A stretch of DNA of 20,560 bases from a bacterium UBP7_UBA7824 (GTDB lineage Bacteria > UBP7 > UBA6624), in NCBI GenBank assembly GCA_002501535.1, contig DLTY01000046.1:1-20560 (forward strand). The letters are read 5' to 3'. Position numbers and translations under genes: made by a program. Below the pieces are notes generated by a model. That model did not search any database. It had not been told where the DNA came from and saw only the letters and a program-made list of their open reading frames with translations. Positions within the stretch are counted from its first letter, which is position 1. Every line of letters starts with the position of its first letter. This document shows, one piece after another, positions 14,754 to 20,560 of the stretch.

Positions 14754-15971
14754 TTAAAAACCTGCCTGTTGGTGTCCCACAGGGCAAACAGAGAAGCTTA
14801 AACCTGCTGCTGCAGGGTTTCCAGCTGAAGAACCAAAGCCTAATTGGGCAGTTTCTTCACATATCAATATTTGAAGACCTTGTTGAATTATCTCTCTTCT
14901 TTCCTGAGCTTGTCTGTATGCTTTTGTTTCTCCTGTTGGAATTTGGTTTTCATAAACTTTCATATTGTTTTCAAGACTAACAAGTACGTCAATAATTTTG
15001 TCTGTTTCAGGGTTGATGTATGCTCTTCCGCTTAGTTCGAGCGTCCCGATAAAATTCCTATCAATTCTCCAATCATTCTTTTCGCTTACTTCATTGCCGT
15101 CAAATCTGGCGAATCCAAACATATCAATAACAATTGAAGGTTCCAATCTGTATGCTTTTAGGTTTGGAAGGCTCAACATTGTGCCACCAGAAACAATGCC
15201 TTGAACATATCTAACATCCCGAATCGGAAGCCTGTATTCAATATCTATTTTTTGAAGCGTTCTTAGACCAGGAATTGTGAGATAGACAGGCCTAACCCAG
15301 GTTTCCCCTAGCTGAACTGATCTGTCAGGAAATCTCAATATATGAAAATATTCCATTATTTGCTGAAGTGAAACATTAGCTCTTTCTCTTTCATTTTGAA
15401 CAAGTTCTAAAGGGATTCCCTGGCTTGTTAAAACTTCACCATTTTTATTTCTTATCAAGGTGTGTTCTTCCTGAAGCAAATCAATCACTGAATCTTCAAT
15501 TGCGGTATCTCCAGATCCTCCAGAGCTTCCCCCTCCACCAACTCCCATGCCCATTCTTAAGTCTGCACTTCGGCCTTCACTCCCACCACCACCGTCATCA
15601 TCATCGCCACCACCATCATCATCGCCACCACCACCATCATCATCGCCACCAGCACCACCAGAAATTTCAAACTCCTGTCTCTGGTAGGAATAGTCATCAA
15701 ATCTTATTTTTGACCATGTTAAATTAAACTCTTCACTTTCATGGCTTTCAGAAAGAACTGCCCTTGTAAAGCCTTCTAGGCTTTCAAACTCACCTGGAGC
15801 CCATATTTGACCACTGGATCCAGCTTGGATAATATATCTATGTGGAGTTGGGTACATTGGGATAGGAGGGTCGTAGGAGAGTTTAATAAAGTCAGCTTTT
15901 GTTGACATTGATGAAGCAACTAAAAGCATAGCAGGCACTAAGAAAAAAAGTCTAATACCTTTTATTTTCAT
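14754..15971 (-). CDS. Secreted hypothetical protein with Gly/Asp-rich linker
   Basis: A 405-residue exported protein of unknown family. The signal peptide is clear (MKIKGIRLFFLVPAMLLVASS, likely cleaved near ADF around residue 26). Residues about 27-104 form an N-terminal domain with many aromatic and Pro residues. Residues 105-154 are almost only Gly and Asp, then Gly and Ser. Residues about 160-375 form a second domain containing FPDRSVQLGETWVRPVY, in which GETW resembles periplasmic domains with beta sandwiches. The C-terminus has two cysteines. It lies 50 bases after the GH10 gene. The Asp-rich linker could bind Ca2+ or simply be a flexible spacer. Confidence 0.75.
   Translation of the reverse strand: MKIKGIRLFFLVPAMLLVASSMSTKADFIKLSYDPPIPMYPTPHRYIIQAGSSGQIWAPGEFESLEGFTRAVLSESHESEEFNLTWSKIRFDDYSYQRQEFEISGGAGGDDDGGGGDDDGGGDDDDGGGGSEGRSADLRMGMGVGGGGSSGGSGDTAIEDSVIDLLQEEHTLIRNKNGEVLTSQGIPLELVQNERERANVSLQQIMEYFHILRFPDRSVQLGETWVRPVYLTIPGLRTLQKIDIEYRLPIRDVRYVQGIVSGGTMLSLPNLKAYRLEPSIVIDMFGFARFDGNEVSEKNDWRIDRNFIGTLELSGRAYINPETDKIIDVLVSLENNMKVYENQIPTGETKAYRQAQERREIIQQGLQILICEETAQLGFGSSAGNPAAAGLSFSVCPVGHQQAGF
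15510..15659 (-). repeat. In-frame triplet-rich tract encoding a Gly/Asp linker
   Basis: Runs of GGT/GGC and GAT codons alternate on the minus strand and encode blocks of three to four Asp separated by blocks of three to four Gly, then a Gly/Ser section. The DNA is quasi-repetitive (GGTGGTGGCGATGATGATGG-like units). Slippage would change linker length without breaking the frame. Confidence 0.8.
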
Positions 15972-15980
15972 AACCAGACT

Positions 15981-15986
15981 ATCTTA
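15981..15986 (-). promoter_or_regulatory. Possible -10 box for the secreted protein gene
   Basis: TAAGAT on the minus strand lies nine bases before the ATG at 15971, in the 50-base gap after the GH10 gene. No Shine-Dalgarno sequence is present. The gap also contains A/T runs but no clear terminator. Confidence 0.3.
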
Positions 15987-16021
15987 CTACATTTTGAACG
16001 TATGAATGGTTTTTTTAAAAA

Positions 16022-17113
16022 CTAATTTCTCTTAAGCCCTTTTATGAAACCTCTGTGGGAAATTTTGAATTCATAATTTGAAGTGTACAAAGAAGGATAT
16101 TCATATTCATTGTTATGAAATTTTAATAACCAACTGTCATTATCCCTCATTCCCCAAAATGTAATTCCAAATTGTTGATTTTTAGGTATGGACATATATA
16201 TTTCAGCTATTTCTTTATATTTTTCTTCCTGGATCGATGCTTTCTTGTAATCAAGTTTTTGAAATAATTTTTCCCTATTAACTGTTATGTCGATTTCTGA
16301 AAAATGAATCAATAAACCCGAATCGATAATTTTTTTTAGATTCTTTTCGATAATCTCTCTTTTTGGGTTTAGGTGATCTATATGCATCTGAAAACCTATT
16401 CCATCAATTGAAATATTTTTTTCCTGAAAAGTTTTGATCATTTTTTGCACTTTTTTAATTTTTTCTGGGTAGCTTTCAAGGTTGTAGTCGTTATAGAAGA
16501 GCTTTACGTTTGGGTCTGCCTCTCTTGCCCATTTAAAACATTTTTCCACATAATTTTCACCAAGTTTTTTTCTGAATATGCTATTTTCTGCTCCTGTGGT
16601 AAAAGCTTCATTAACCACGTCCCAACCCTCTACAACCGAAAACTCTTCATTATCAATTGTTATTTTTTCTTTTGCAAAATGAGAAACTGTATCTTGTATA
16701 TATTTTTTTATAAGCATTTCAAAATCTTTATCGGTTCCCTTATGGTTTTTTAGCCATTTAGGAATTGAGCTATGCCAGATTAAAGCATGCCCAAAGACGC
16801 GGAAATTATTTTCTTTTGCAAATTTGATAATTTCATCCCCATCTCTGAAATCGTAAACACCTGGAGCTTTGAATATATTTGCCATTTTCATTTGGTTTTC
16901 TGCCGTTATGCTATTAAAGTCTCTCTTGAGCATTGAAACAAACATAGAGTTTGATTTTAGTTTTTTAGAAGAAACAATATTCCCGACAGGAAAAGACGCA
17001 ACATCTTTAATCGATTCTTGAGCTGCGTATGTCACATCATCTTCATACGATGGATTCATCAAAAAGCTTGCAAGAAAAAAAAGAAAAGCAAAATTTTTAA
17101 TTTTTCGAAACAT
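16022..17113 (-). CDS. Secreted GH10 family endo-beta-1,4-xylanase
   Basis: A 363-residue exported enzyme with an N-terminal signal peptide (RKIKNFAFLFFLASFLM). The GH10 TIM barrel fills the rest. FNSITAENQMKM (66-77) and FGHALIWHSSIPKWL (107-121) are the substrate-binding blocks, E169 in WDVVNEAF is the acid/base, E273 in HFSEIDITV is the nucleophile, and FGITFWGMRDNDSWL (315-329) is the C-terminal block. It should cut internal beta-1,4-xylosidic bonds of xylan. There is no carbohydrate-binding module, so soluble oligosaccharides are likely substrates. It lies 30 bases after tRNA-Ala with no clear ribosome-binding site. Confidence 0.93.
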   Translation of the reverse strand: MFRKIKNFAFLFFLASFLMNPSYEDDVTYAAQESIKDVASFPVGNIVSSKKLKSNSMFVSMLKRDFNSITAENQMKMANIFKAPGVYDFRDGDEIIKFAKENNFRVFGHALIWHSSIPKWLKNHKGTDKDFEMLIKKYIQDTVSHFAKEKITIDNEEFSVVEGWDVVNEAFTTGAENSIFRKKLGENYVEKCFKWAREADPNVKLFYNDYNLESYPEKIKKVQKMIKTFQEKNISIDGIGFQMHIDHLNPKREIIEKNLKKIIDSGLLIHFSEIDITVNREKLFQKLDYKKASIQEEKYKEIAEIYMSIPKNQQFGITFWGMRDNDSWLLKFHNNEYEYPSLYTSNYEFKISHRGFIKGLKRN

Positions 17114-17143
17114 TATTTAAAGTTCTTCATATTGTTTGTTTTA

Positions 17144-17218
17144 TGGTGGAGCTGGAGGGATTCGAACCCTCGACCCCTTGTATGCCATACAAGTGCGCTA
17201 CCACTGCGCCACAGCCCC
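17144..17218 (-). tRNA. tRNA-Ala(GGC)
   Basis: A 75-nt cloverleaf on the minus strand: acceptor GGGGCTG/CAGCTCC, D arm GCGC/GCGC, anticodon arm CTTGT-ATGGCAT-ACAAG with anticodon GGC, T arm GAGGG-TTCGAAT-CCCTC, discriminator A, CCA encoded. The acceptor contains the G3-U70 wobble pair, the main identity element for alanyl-tRNA synthetase. It begins two bases after the rsfS stop, so it is probably cut out of the operon transcript. Confidence 0.97.
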
Positions 17219-17220
17219 TT

Positions 17221-17565
17221 TTAAGATTCGTAAACTATCAAGCACTCTTCCACCAGTCCGTCTATATCCCAATAATCTCTTGCTGCTGGCGTCATGAGGT
17301 GAATTATCGTATCCCCTAAATCTAATAAAGACCATTCTGATTCTGCTTCAGACCCTTCAGGGTTTATTCCTTCGAGGCCATTTTTCTTTAACCATATCTT
17401 TGTGCTTTCTCTTAATGTTCTTAGGTGTGTTTTGTTTTGGGCTGTAGCGATTATGAAGTTTTTTGTCCATGTTATTTTTTTTTCAACATTAATTAGCTTT
17501 ACTTCTTCAGCAAGCTCTTCAACCAACATAAGGCTTATTTTTTTTGGATTGGTAGTTTTTGTCAT
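17221..17565 (-). CDS. rsfS: Ribosomal silencing factor RsfS
   Basis: RsfS (RsfA/YbeB) binds ribosomal protein L14 on the large subunit and blocks subunit joining when nutrients are scarce. The 114-residue product has the family blocks: ITWTKNFIIATAQNKTHLRTL for the usual tDyfVIatg..s.hv, then EWSLLDLGDTIIHLMTPAARDYWDIDGL for the usual WvllDlGdvvvHvf..e.R.yY.LE.L. The start is set at the ATG at 17565, two bases after the LCP stop. An in-frame ATG at 17595 would add ten residues inside the LCP gene. The typical Asp of the first block is replaced by Lys-Asn, a mild departure. Confidence 0.88.
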   Translation of the reverse strand: MTKTTNPKKISLMLVEELAEEVKLINVEKKITWTKNFIIATAQNKTHLRTLRESTKIWLKKNGLEGINPEGSEAESEWSLLDLGDTIIHLMTPAARDYWDIDGLVEECLIVYES

Positions 17566-17567
17566 CT

Positions 17568-18392
17568 TTATTGATTTATATTCTTTGCAACCCATTGATT
17601 TAATTCATTCATTTCAGGAGACCAATAAGGACCCATGAATTTACCCGGAAGTATTTCTGTTGAAGGAGCCTCGCCACGTGTCCTGATCCCTAAAACTAAA
17701 ATTTCTTCAATCTTTAAATTAGTTTCAATATTTTTTAAGAAATTTTTTATTATGAATATTTTTTTCAGAGTTGTTGTTTTGTGGAATTTTTTTAAAATTG
17801 CGTGGGCTAATCTTTGCTGTCTTTGTATTCGCCCTATATCTCCCAGTGCATCATTTCTAAATCTTGCATAAAGTAAAGATTGATGCCCATTCAGGTTGTG
17901 TATACCAGGTGAGAAATCAATCAATAGATTTTGAGATTTGTCTTCGTATTTCATTTCTTTTTCTATATGTACTTTTACTCCTCCCAAATCGTCTATTAGC
18001 TCTTTCAGGTTATTAAAATTAATAACTAAATATTTATCCACTGGAATATTTGCTAATGACTGTAAGGCACCCCTTAAACCTGTTATGTTACCGTTTTCAT
18101 GCCAGCTATGATTGATCCTGTTTGTTCCACTTTCAGTTTCAACCAATGTGTCTCTAGGTATTGAAAGTATTTTTGGAGAGCCGCCTTCTTTAGGTAGTGC
18201 TGTTAAAAGAATGGTGTCAGGGTTTATGTCCTCTTCTGATTGATCTAACCCAACAATTAAAACTGTTTCAGATCTTTGTTGTTTGTGTTTTTTAAAATTT
18301 TCTGGAAATTCAAAATATGAAAGAGTTAAAAAAGTCAATATGGCAAAAAACATACTTGAAAAGGTTAAGTTTAAATATTTTCTAATCATCAT
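17568..18392 (-). CDS. LytR-CpsA-Psr (LCP) family protein
   Basis: A 274-residue membrane-anchored protein with one N-terminal transmembrane helix (residues about 5-28) and an extracytoplasmic LCP domain. Diagnostic stretches are VLIVGLDQ, ILSIPRDTLVE, RINHSWHENG, LIDDLGGVKVHIEKEM, LNGHQSLLYARFRND and GDIGRIQRQQRLAHAI. The Arg and Asp residues in these blocks bind polyprenyl pyrophosphate and Mg2+. LCP proteins transfer glycopolymers from lipid carriers to peptidoglycan or other acceptors. Its ATG overlaps the end of nadD by 11 bases. An LCP gene between nadD and rsfS is a known order in several phyla, including Firmicutes. Confidence 0.92.
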   Translation of the reverse strand: MMIRKYLNLTFSSMFFAILTFLTLSYFEFPENFKKHKQQRSETVLIVGLDQSEEDINPDTILLTALPKEGGSPKILSIPRDTLVETESGTNRINHSWHENGNITGLRGALQSLANIPVDKYLVINFNNLKELIDDLGGVKVHIEKEMKYEDKSQNLLIDFSPGIHNLNGHQSLLYARFRNDALGDIGRIQRQQRLAHAILKKFHKTTTLKKIFIIKNFLKNIETNLKIEEILVLGIRTRGEAPSTEILPGKFMGPYWSPEMNELNQWVAKNINQ

Positions 18393-18945
18393 AAAGGTTG
18401 TTCATTTTTATTTGTTCTTTTATTTTTTTTGGCACCATGGAATCAATTGATTCCTTAAGTTTAATCTTGTTTCTTATTTCTGATGATGATATTTTAACAA
18501 TTTTGTTTCCAAGAAGAGTATCTTTTTTTTCTGCTTTTGAATTCATTCTTTTCGCTATAACTATAGTGCAGCTTTCAGTTAGCTTTTTGTAGTTTTTCCA
18601 TGTCTGGATTTCTTTCATATTATCATCACCAATTAATAATGATATTTTTTGATTTTTATGTATTTTTTTTACAAATTCAACTTGATCAATAGCGTAGCAA
18701 GTTTTTTTTAACCTGCCTTCAAAATCAGAAACTTTTACATTTTTGATTGCTGATGTTCCCAATTTGCATAATTTCATTCGCTCATCATAAGATACATAAA
18801 TTTTTTTGCCTACTGGTGATTTGAATGTAGGAATCAGATATATAGGGTTGTATCCTTTTTTTTCTGCTGATCTAATTAAATTTAGATGACCGTTGTGGAA
18901 TGGATCAAAAGACCCCCCAAAGATTAATGGTTTTAATTCGGCCAT
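18382..18945 (-). CDS. nadD: Nicotinate-nucleotide adenylyltransferase NadD
   Basis: A 187-residue enzyme of NAD synthesis that joins nicotinate mononucleotide and ATP to give deamido-NAD. The nucleotidyltransferase motif GGSFDPFHNGHLNLI (residues 10-24, HxGH variant) and the C-terminal ISSSEIRNKIK motif (the usual ISSTxIR) are both present, with LLIGDDNMKEIQTWKNY between them (usual fiiGaDnl..l..W). It overlaps the end of the Obg-like gene by 13 bases and the LCP start by 11, so all three are likely co-translated. Confidence 0.95.
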   Translation of the reverse strand: MAELKPLIFGGSFDPFHNGHLNLIRSAEKKGYNPIYLIPTFKSPVGKKIYVSYDERMKLCKLGTSAIKNVKVSDFEGRLKKTCYAIDQVEFVKKIHKNQKISLLIGDDNMKEIQTWKNYKKLTESCTIVIAKRMNSKAEKKDTLLGNKIVKISSSEIRNKIKLKESIDSMVPKKIKEQIKMNNLYDD

Positions 18946-19769
18946 TGCTTGATTTCAGGAATGTTTTTTGCAAGGGTTGGTATTTTTGAGGACCCGTAGG
19001 TATATATTTTTGATTTTGTTGGAATCTTTTTTTGGATTTCTTCAAATGTTTCATTTTCAAATGAGCCAATAAAAACAATATTTTTTGCACCTTTCATATG
19101 GTGCAGCCAGTTTTTTTCCTGATTGAAATTCGGTATCAATAGTATTTTTTCATTTTCTTTTAGCTTGTTTACTTTAACCCCTATTATTGGATAATTTGGC
19201 ATTATGTTTTCGTATTTTCTTCCTGTGAGTTTTTCATGAACCTTTAAACAGAGAATATCGTTTGAAATGATTGCAGTATCACAAGGTATAAAGTAGCTCA
19301 TTTTAAAACTTCCCTCCTCGCCCGCTTTTCCTTTGGTATGTTTTCTTGGAGACCTGTTGACAGAACTTGCAAAAGACCTGTTGCCTCTACCTCCACGACC
19401 GCCCTTTAAGCTAAGCTCTTCATCATGATTGTTTAATTCTTTTATTATTTTTTCGTTTTCATCCCTGATGATTGTTCCAGTGGGAACCTTTAAGGCTAGT
19501 GTTTTTCCATTCCTGCCACTTTTGTTATTTTTTCCGCCAGGCATGCCATCTTCAGACTTGAAGGGTTTTGTTTTTTTGAATTTATATAAATCGAATACTG
19601 ACGAGTCAGCGATTATCTTTAAATCACCACCTTTGCCACCATTGCCTCCATCAGGACCCATGCTTGCTCTGAATTTTTGCCTTAAGAAAGAAGTTTTACC
19701 ATCGCCTCCAGCTCCAGCAACAAAATGAGCTTTAGCTGAATCTACGAATGAACTAATGAATTTACTCAG
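18933..19769 (-). CDS. Obg-like protein with degenerate, truncated GTPase domain
   Basis: The position between rpmA and nadD is that of obg/cgtA, the ribosome-assembly GTPase. With the start placed at CTG (19769), the product has 278 residues. Residues about 9-157 are a good Obg fold: [52 protein letters not shown] and [17 protein letters not shown]. The G domain follows in the same frame but is degraded. GxPNAGKS is [10 protein letters not shown] (167-176), DYPFTT is NYPIIG (192-197), DxPG is LIPN (211-214), and NKxD is GSSKIP (259-264). The C-terminal third and OCT domain are missing (typical length 330-390). It cannot be expected to bind or hydrolyse GTP. No ATG, GTG or TTG precedes the Obg fold after the in-frame TAG; CTG or ATT must be used unless there is a sequence error. 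Confidence 0.85.
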   Translation of the reverse strand: MSKFISSFVDSAKAHFVAGAGGDGKTSFLRQKFRASMGPDGGNGGKGGDLKIIADSSVFDLYKFKKTKPFKSEDGMPGGKNNKSGRNGKTLALKVPTGTIIRDENEKIIKELNNHDEELSLKGGRGGRGNRSFASSVNRSPRKHTKGKAGEEGSFKMSYFIPCDTAIISNDILCLKVHEKLTGRKYENIMPNYPIIGVKVNKLKENEKILLIPNFNQEKNWLHHMKGAKNIVFIGSFENETFEEIQKKIPTKSKIYTYGSSKIPTLAKNIPEIKQWPN

Positions 19770-20016
19770 AATCTATTTGTGCTACTTTTTTATTGCCTCT
19801 TTTTTTGATGTATTTAACTATGCCATCATCTAAAGCAAATAAAGTGAAATCTTTTCCAATGCCAACATTCTTTCCAGGGTGAATGCTTTTTCCTCTCTGT
19901 CTAACTAGAACATTCCCGGCTGCAACTGCTTGACCATCTGAACATTTGACTCCAAGACGTTTTCCTGCAGTTTTTCTTAGATTTTTAGTACTACCTTGAC
20001 CTGTTTTATGTGCCAT
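19762..20016 (-). CDS. rpmA: 50S ribosomal protein L27
   Basis: An 84-residue L27 with the classic N-terminus [12 protein letters not shown], which reaches the peptidyl-transferase centre, followed by [23 protein letters not shown] and [20 protein letters not shown]. There is no N-terminal extension of the kind that Firmicutes cleave off. GAGGG precedes the ATG, and its spacing from the rplU stop is one base. Its end overlaps the proposed obg CTG start by eight bases. Confidence 0.98.
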   Translation of the reverse strand: MAHKTGQGSTKNLRKTAGKRLGVKCSDGQAVAAGNVLVRQRGKSIHPGKNVGIGKDFTLFALDDGIVKYIKKRGNKKVAQIDSE

Positions 20017-20017
20017 A

Positions 20018-20332
20018 TCAACCCTCGATTTTTAATACTTTTAATTGAGTATATTCTTGTCTATGCCCAATTATTCGTTTGTAATTTTTTTTAGGTTTGT
20101 ATTTTTGAACTCTTACTTTTTTATCTTTTATATGAGAAAGAATTTGACATGTTACTTTTGCTTTTTCAACAAGTGGTTTTCCAATTTTGACCTTATCTTT
20201 ATTGATCGTCATCAGAATTTCTTTAAAAATAACCTTTTTACCTTTTTCTTCATCTATCTTATCTACAAACACAATATCTCCAGAAGAAATTAACATTTGT
20301 GTTCCTGATGTTTTAATAATTGCTCTTTTCAT
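20018..20332 (-). CDS. rplU: 50S ribosomal protein L21
   Basis: A 104-residue L21 recognised from its small beta-barrel pattern and the conserved C-terminal [27 protein letters not shown] block. It is the first gene of the minus-strand operon that runs to rsfS and tRNA-Ala. GAAGG (20341-20345) precedes the ATG at a good spacing, so unlike other first genes here it has a normal ribosome-binding site. TATAAT at 20361-20356 is the likely -10. Confidence 0.96.
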   Translation of the reverse strand: MKRAIIKTSGTQMLISSGDIVFVDKIDEEKGKKVIFKEILMTINKDKVKIGKPLVEKAKVTCQILSHIKDKKVRVQKYKPKKNYKRIIGHRQEYTQLKVLKIEG

Positions 20333-20354
20333 AAATCAAACCTTCGTAATATAC

Positions 20355-20361
20355 TATTATA
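20355..20361. promoter_or_regulatory. Overlapping divergent -10 boxes (rplU and small ORF)
   Basis: TATAAT reads leftward at 20361-20356 toward rplU, 23 bases before its ATG. TATTAT reads rightward at 20355-20360 toward the 31-codon ORF, ten bases before its ATG. They are almost the same site read in both directions. The rplU box is a perfect consensus; no well-spaced -35 was found. Confidence 0.45.
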
Positions 20362-20370
20362 TAACTTTTT

Positions 20371-20466
20371 ATGGAAAGATTTTTTGGTCAAGTAACAAAT
20401 CTAACTTTGATTCTTGTAATCATTGGTGGATTGATTTGGTTTTTTGCATCAAGATTAAGAAGATAG
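20371..20466 (+). CDS. Possible 31-residue single-span membrane protein
   Basis: A short ORF beginning MERFFGQVTNL, with one strongly hydrophobic segment (LTLILVIIGGLIWFF, residues about 11-25) and the basic end ASRLRR. This is a plausible inner-membrane microprotein with its C-terminus in the cytoplasm. The ATG is ten bases past a -10-like TATTAT with no ribosome-binding site. Its TAG directly abuts the stop codon of the convergent gene at 20467. It resembles respiratory-complex small subunits in layout only; I cannot assign a family. Chance is possible at this length. Confidence 0.5.
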   Translation: MERFFGQVTNLTLILVIIGGLIWFFASRLRR

Positions 20467-20560
20467 TTAATCTCCTTTCCAGACGACTGCCAGCAACGCA
20501 AGACACATTTCATCTAGAGATGTATTTCCAAGTCTTACATCTATAGGTTCATTAATGTCA
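20467..20560 (-). CDS. C-terminal end of an unknown protein (partial)
   Basis: A frame enters from the right edge on the minus strand and ends at TAA (20469-20467), giving the last 30 residues, including EPIDVRLGNTSLDEMCLALL and the final WKGD. The P-x-D-V-R-x-G-x-T-x-x-E-M pattern is reminiscent of the C-termini of copper type II ascorbate-dependent monooxygenase-like proteins, but this is too short to rely on. Codon use fits the window. Confidence 0.6.
   Translation of the reverse strand, partial: DINEPIDVRLGNTSLDEMCLALLAVVWKGD

Noticed and set aside
15425..15727. Plus-strand ORF with a His-rich stretch
   Set aside because: It is the complement of the Gly/Asp codon tract in the secreted protein gene; the His run is a reading-frame artefact.
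18905..19090. A frameshift that would restore the missing Obg GTPase motifs
   Set aside because: The other frames across this region encode no GxPNAGKS, DxPG or NKxD, and the in-frame remnant can be followed past the last motif.

Overview
The window is about 20.5 kb of AT-rich, tightly packed bacterial chromosome. It holds 22 complete or nearly complete protein genes, a fragment of a further gene at each end, one small overlooked ORF (31 codons) and two tRNA genes. No gap exceeds 300 bases. Three convergent gene pairs overlap at their stop codons and most same-strand neighbours overlap or nearly touch, which suggests a streamlined genome. The gene families (MEP-pathway IspH, SUF with SufU, an LCP protein, the rplU-rpmA-obg-nadD-rsfS order) are clearly bacterial. 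I cannot assign a phylum from the sequence alone; a small, probably aquatic and uncultivated lineage is an inference.

Layout. (1) 1-788 (+): the Pro/Gly/Gln-repeat tail of an unknown protein, then a tail-anchored J-domain protein. (2) 810-3666 (-): a PQQ-type sugar dehydrogenase, a secreted DUF1028 protein and YaaA. (3) 3691-4988 (+): a small membrane protein and ispH. (4) 4985-6929 (-): a dicarboxylate/amino-acid symporter, a DUF3293 protein and an ArsC-like reductase. (5) 6959-7771 (+): a CPBP-like membrane protein, convergent with a low-molecular-weight protein tyrosine phosphatase (-). (6) 8255-13225 (+): a compact sufC-B-D-S-U operon that can assemble Fe-S clusters, with the [4Fe-4S] enzyme IspH encoded nearby. 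(7) 13215-17218 (-): tRNA-Ala(GGC), a GH10 xylanase, a secreted protein with a Gly/Asp linker, a small Zn-ribbon protein, tRNA-Arg(TCT) and an MFS transporter. (8) 17221-20332 (-): rplU-rpmA-obg-nadD-LCP-rsfS, a ribosome and cell-growth operon that runs into tRNA-Ala. (9) 20371-20560: a 31-aa membrane ORF (+) and the end of an unknown gene (-).

The most striking observation is the gene in the obg slot. It keeps the whole glycine-rich Obg fold, but its G domain is degenerate at every nucleotide-binding motif (G1, G2, G3, G4), is shortened, and lacks the C-terminal part. The frame is intact and has no stop codons, so this looks like a GTPase-dead Obg. It also has no ATG, GTG or TTG that would include the start of the Obg fold. 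Other points are short or absent leaders behind -10-like boxes in divergent gaps where the two boxes overlap, and a stop codon whose last base is the first base of tRNA-Arg.
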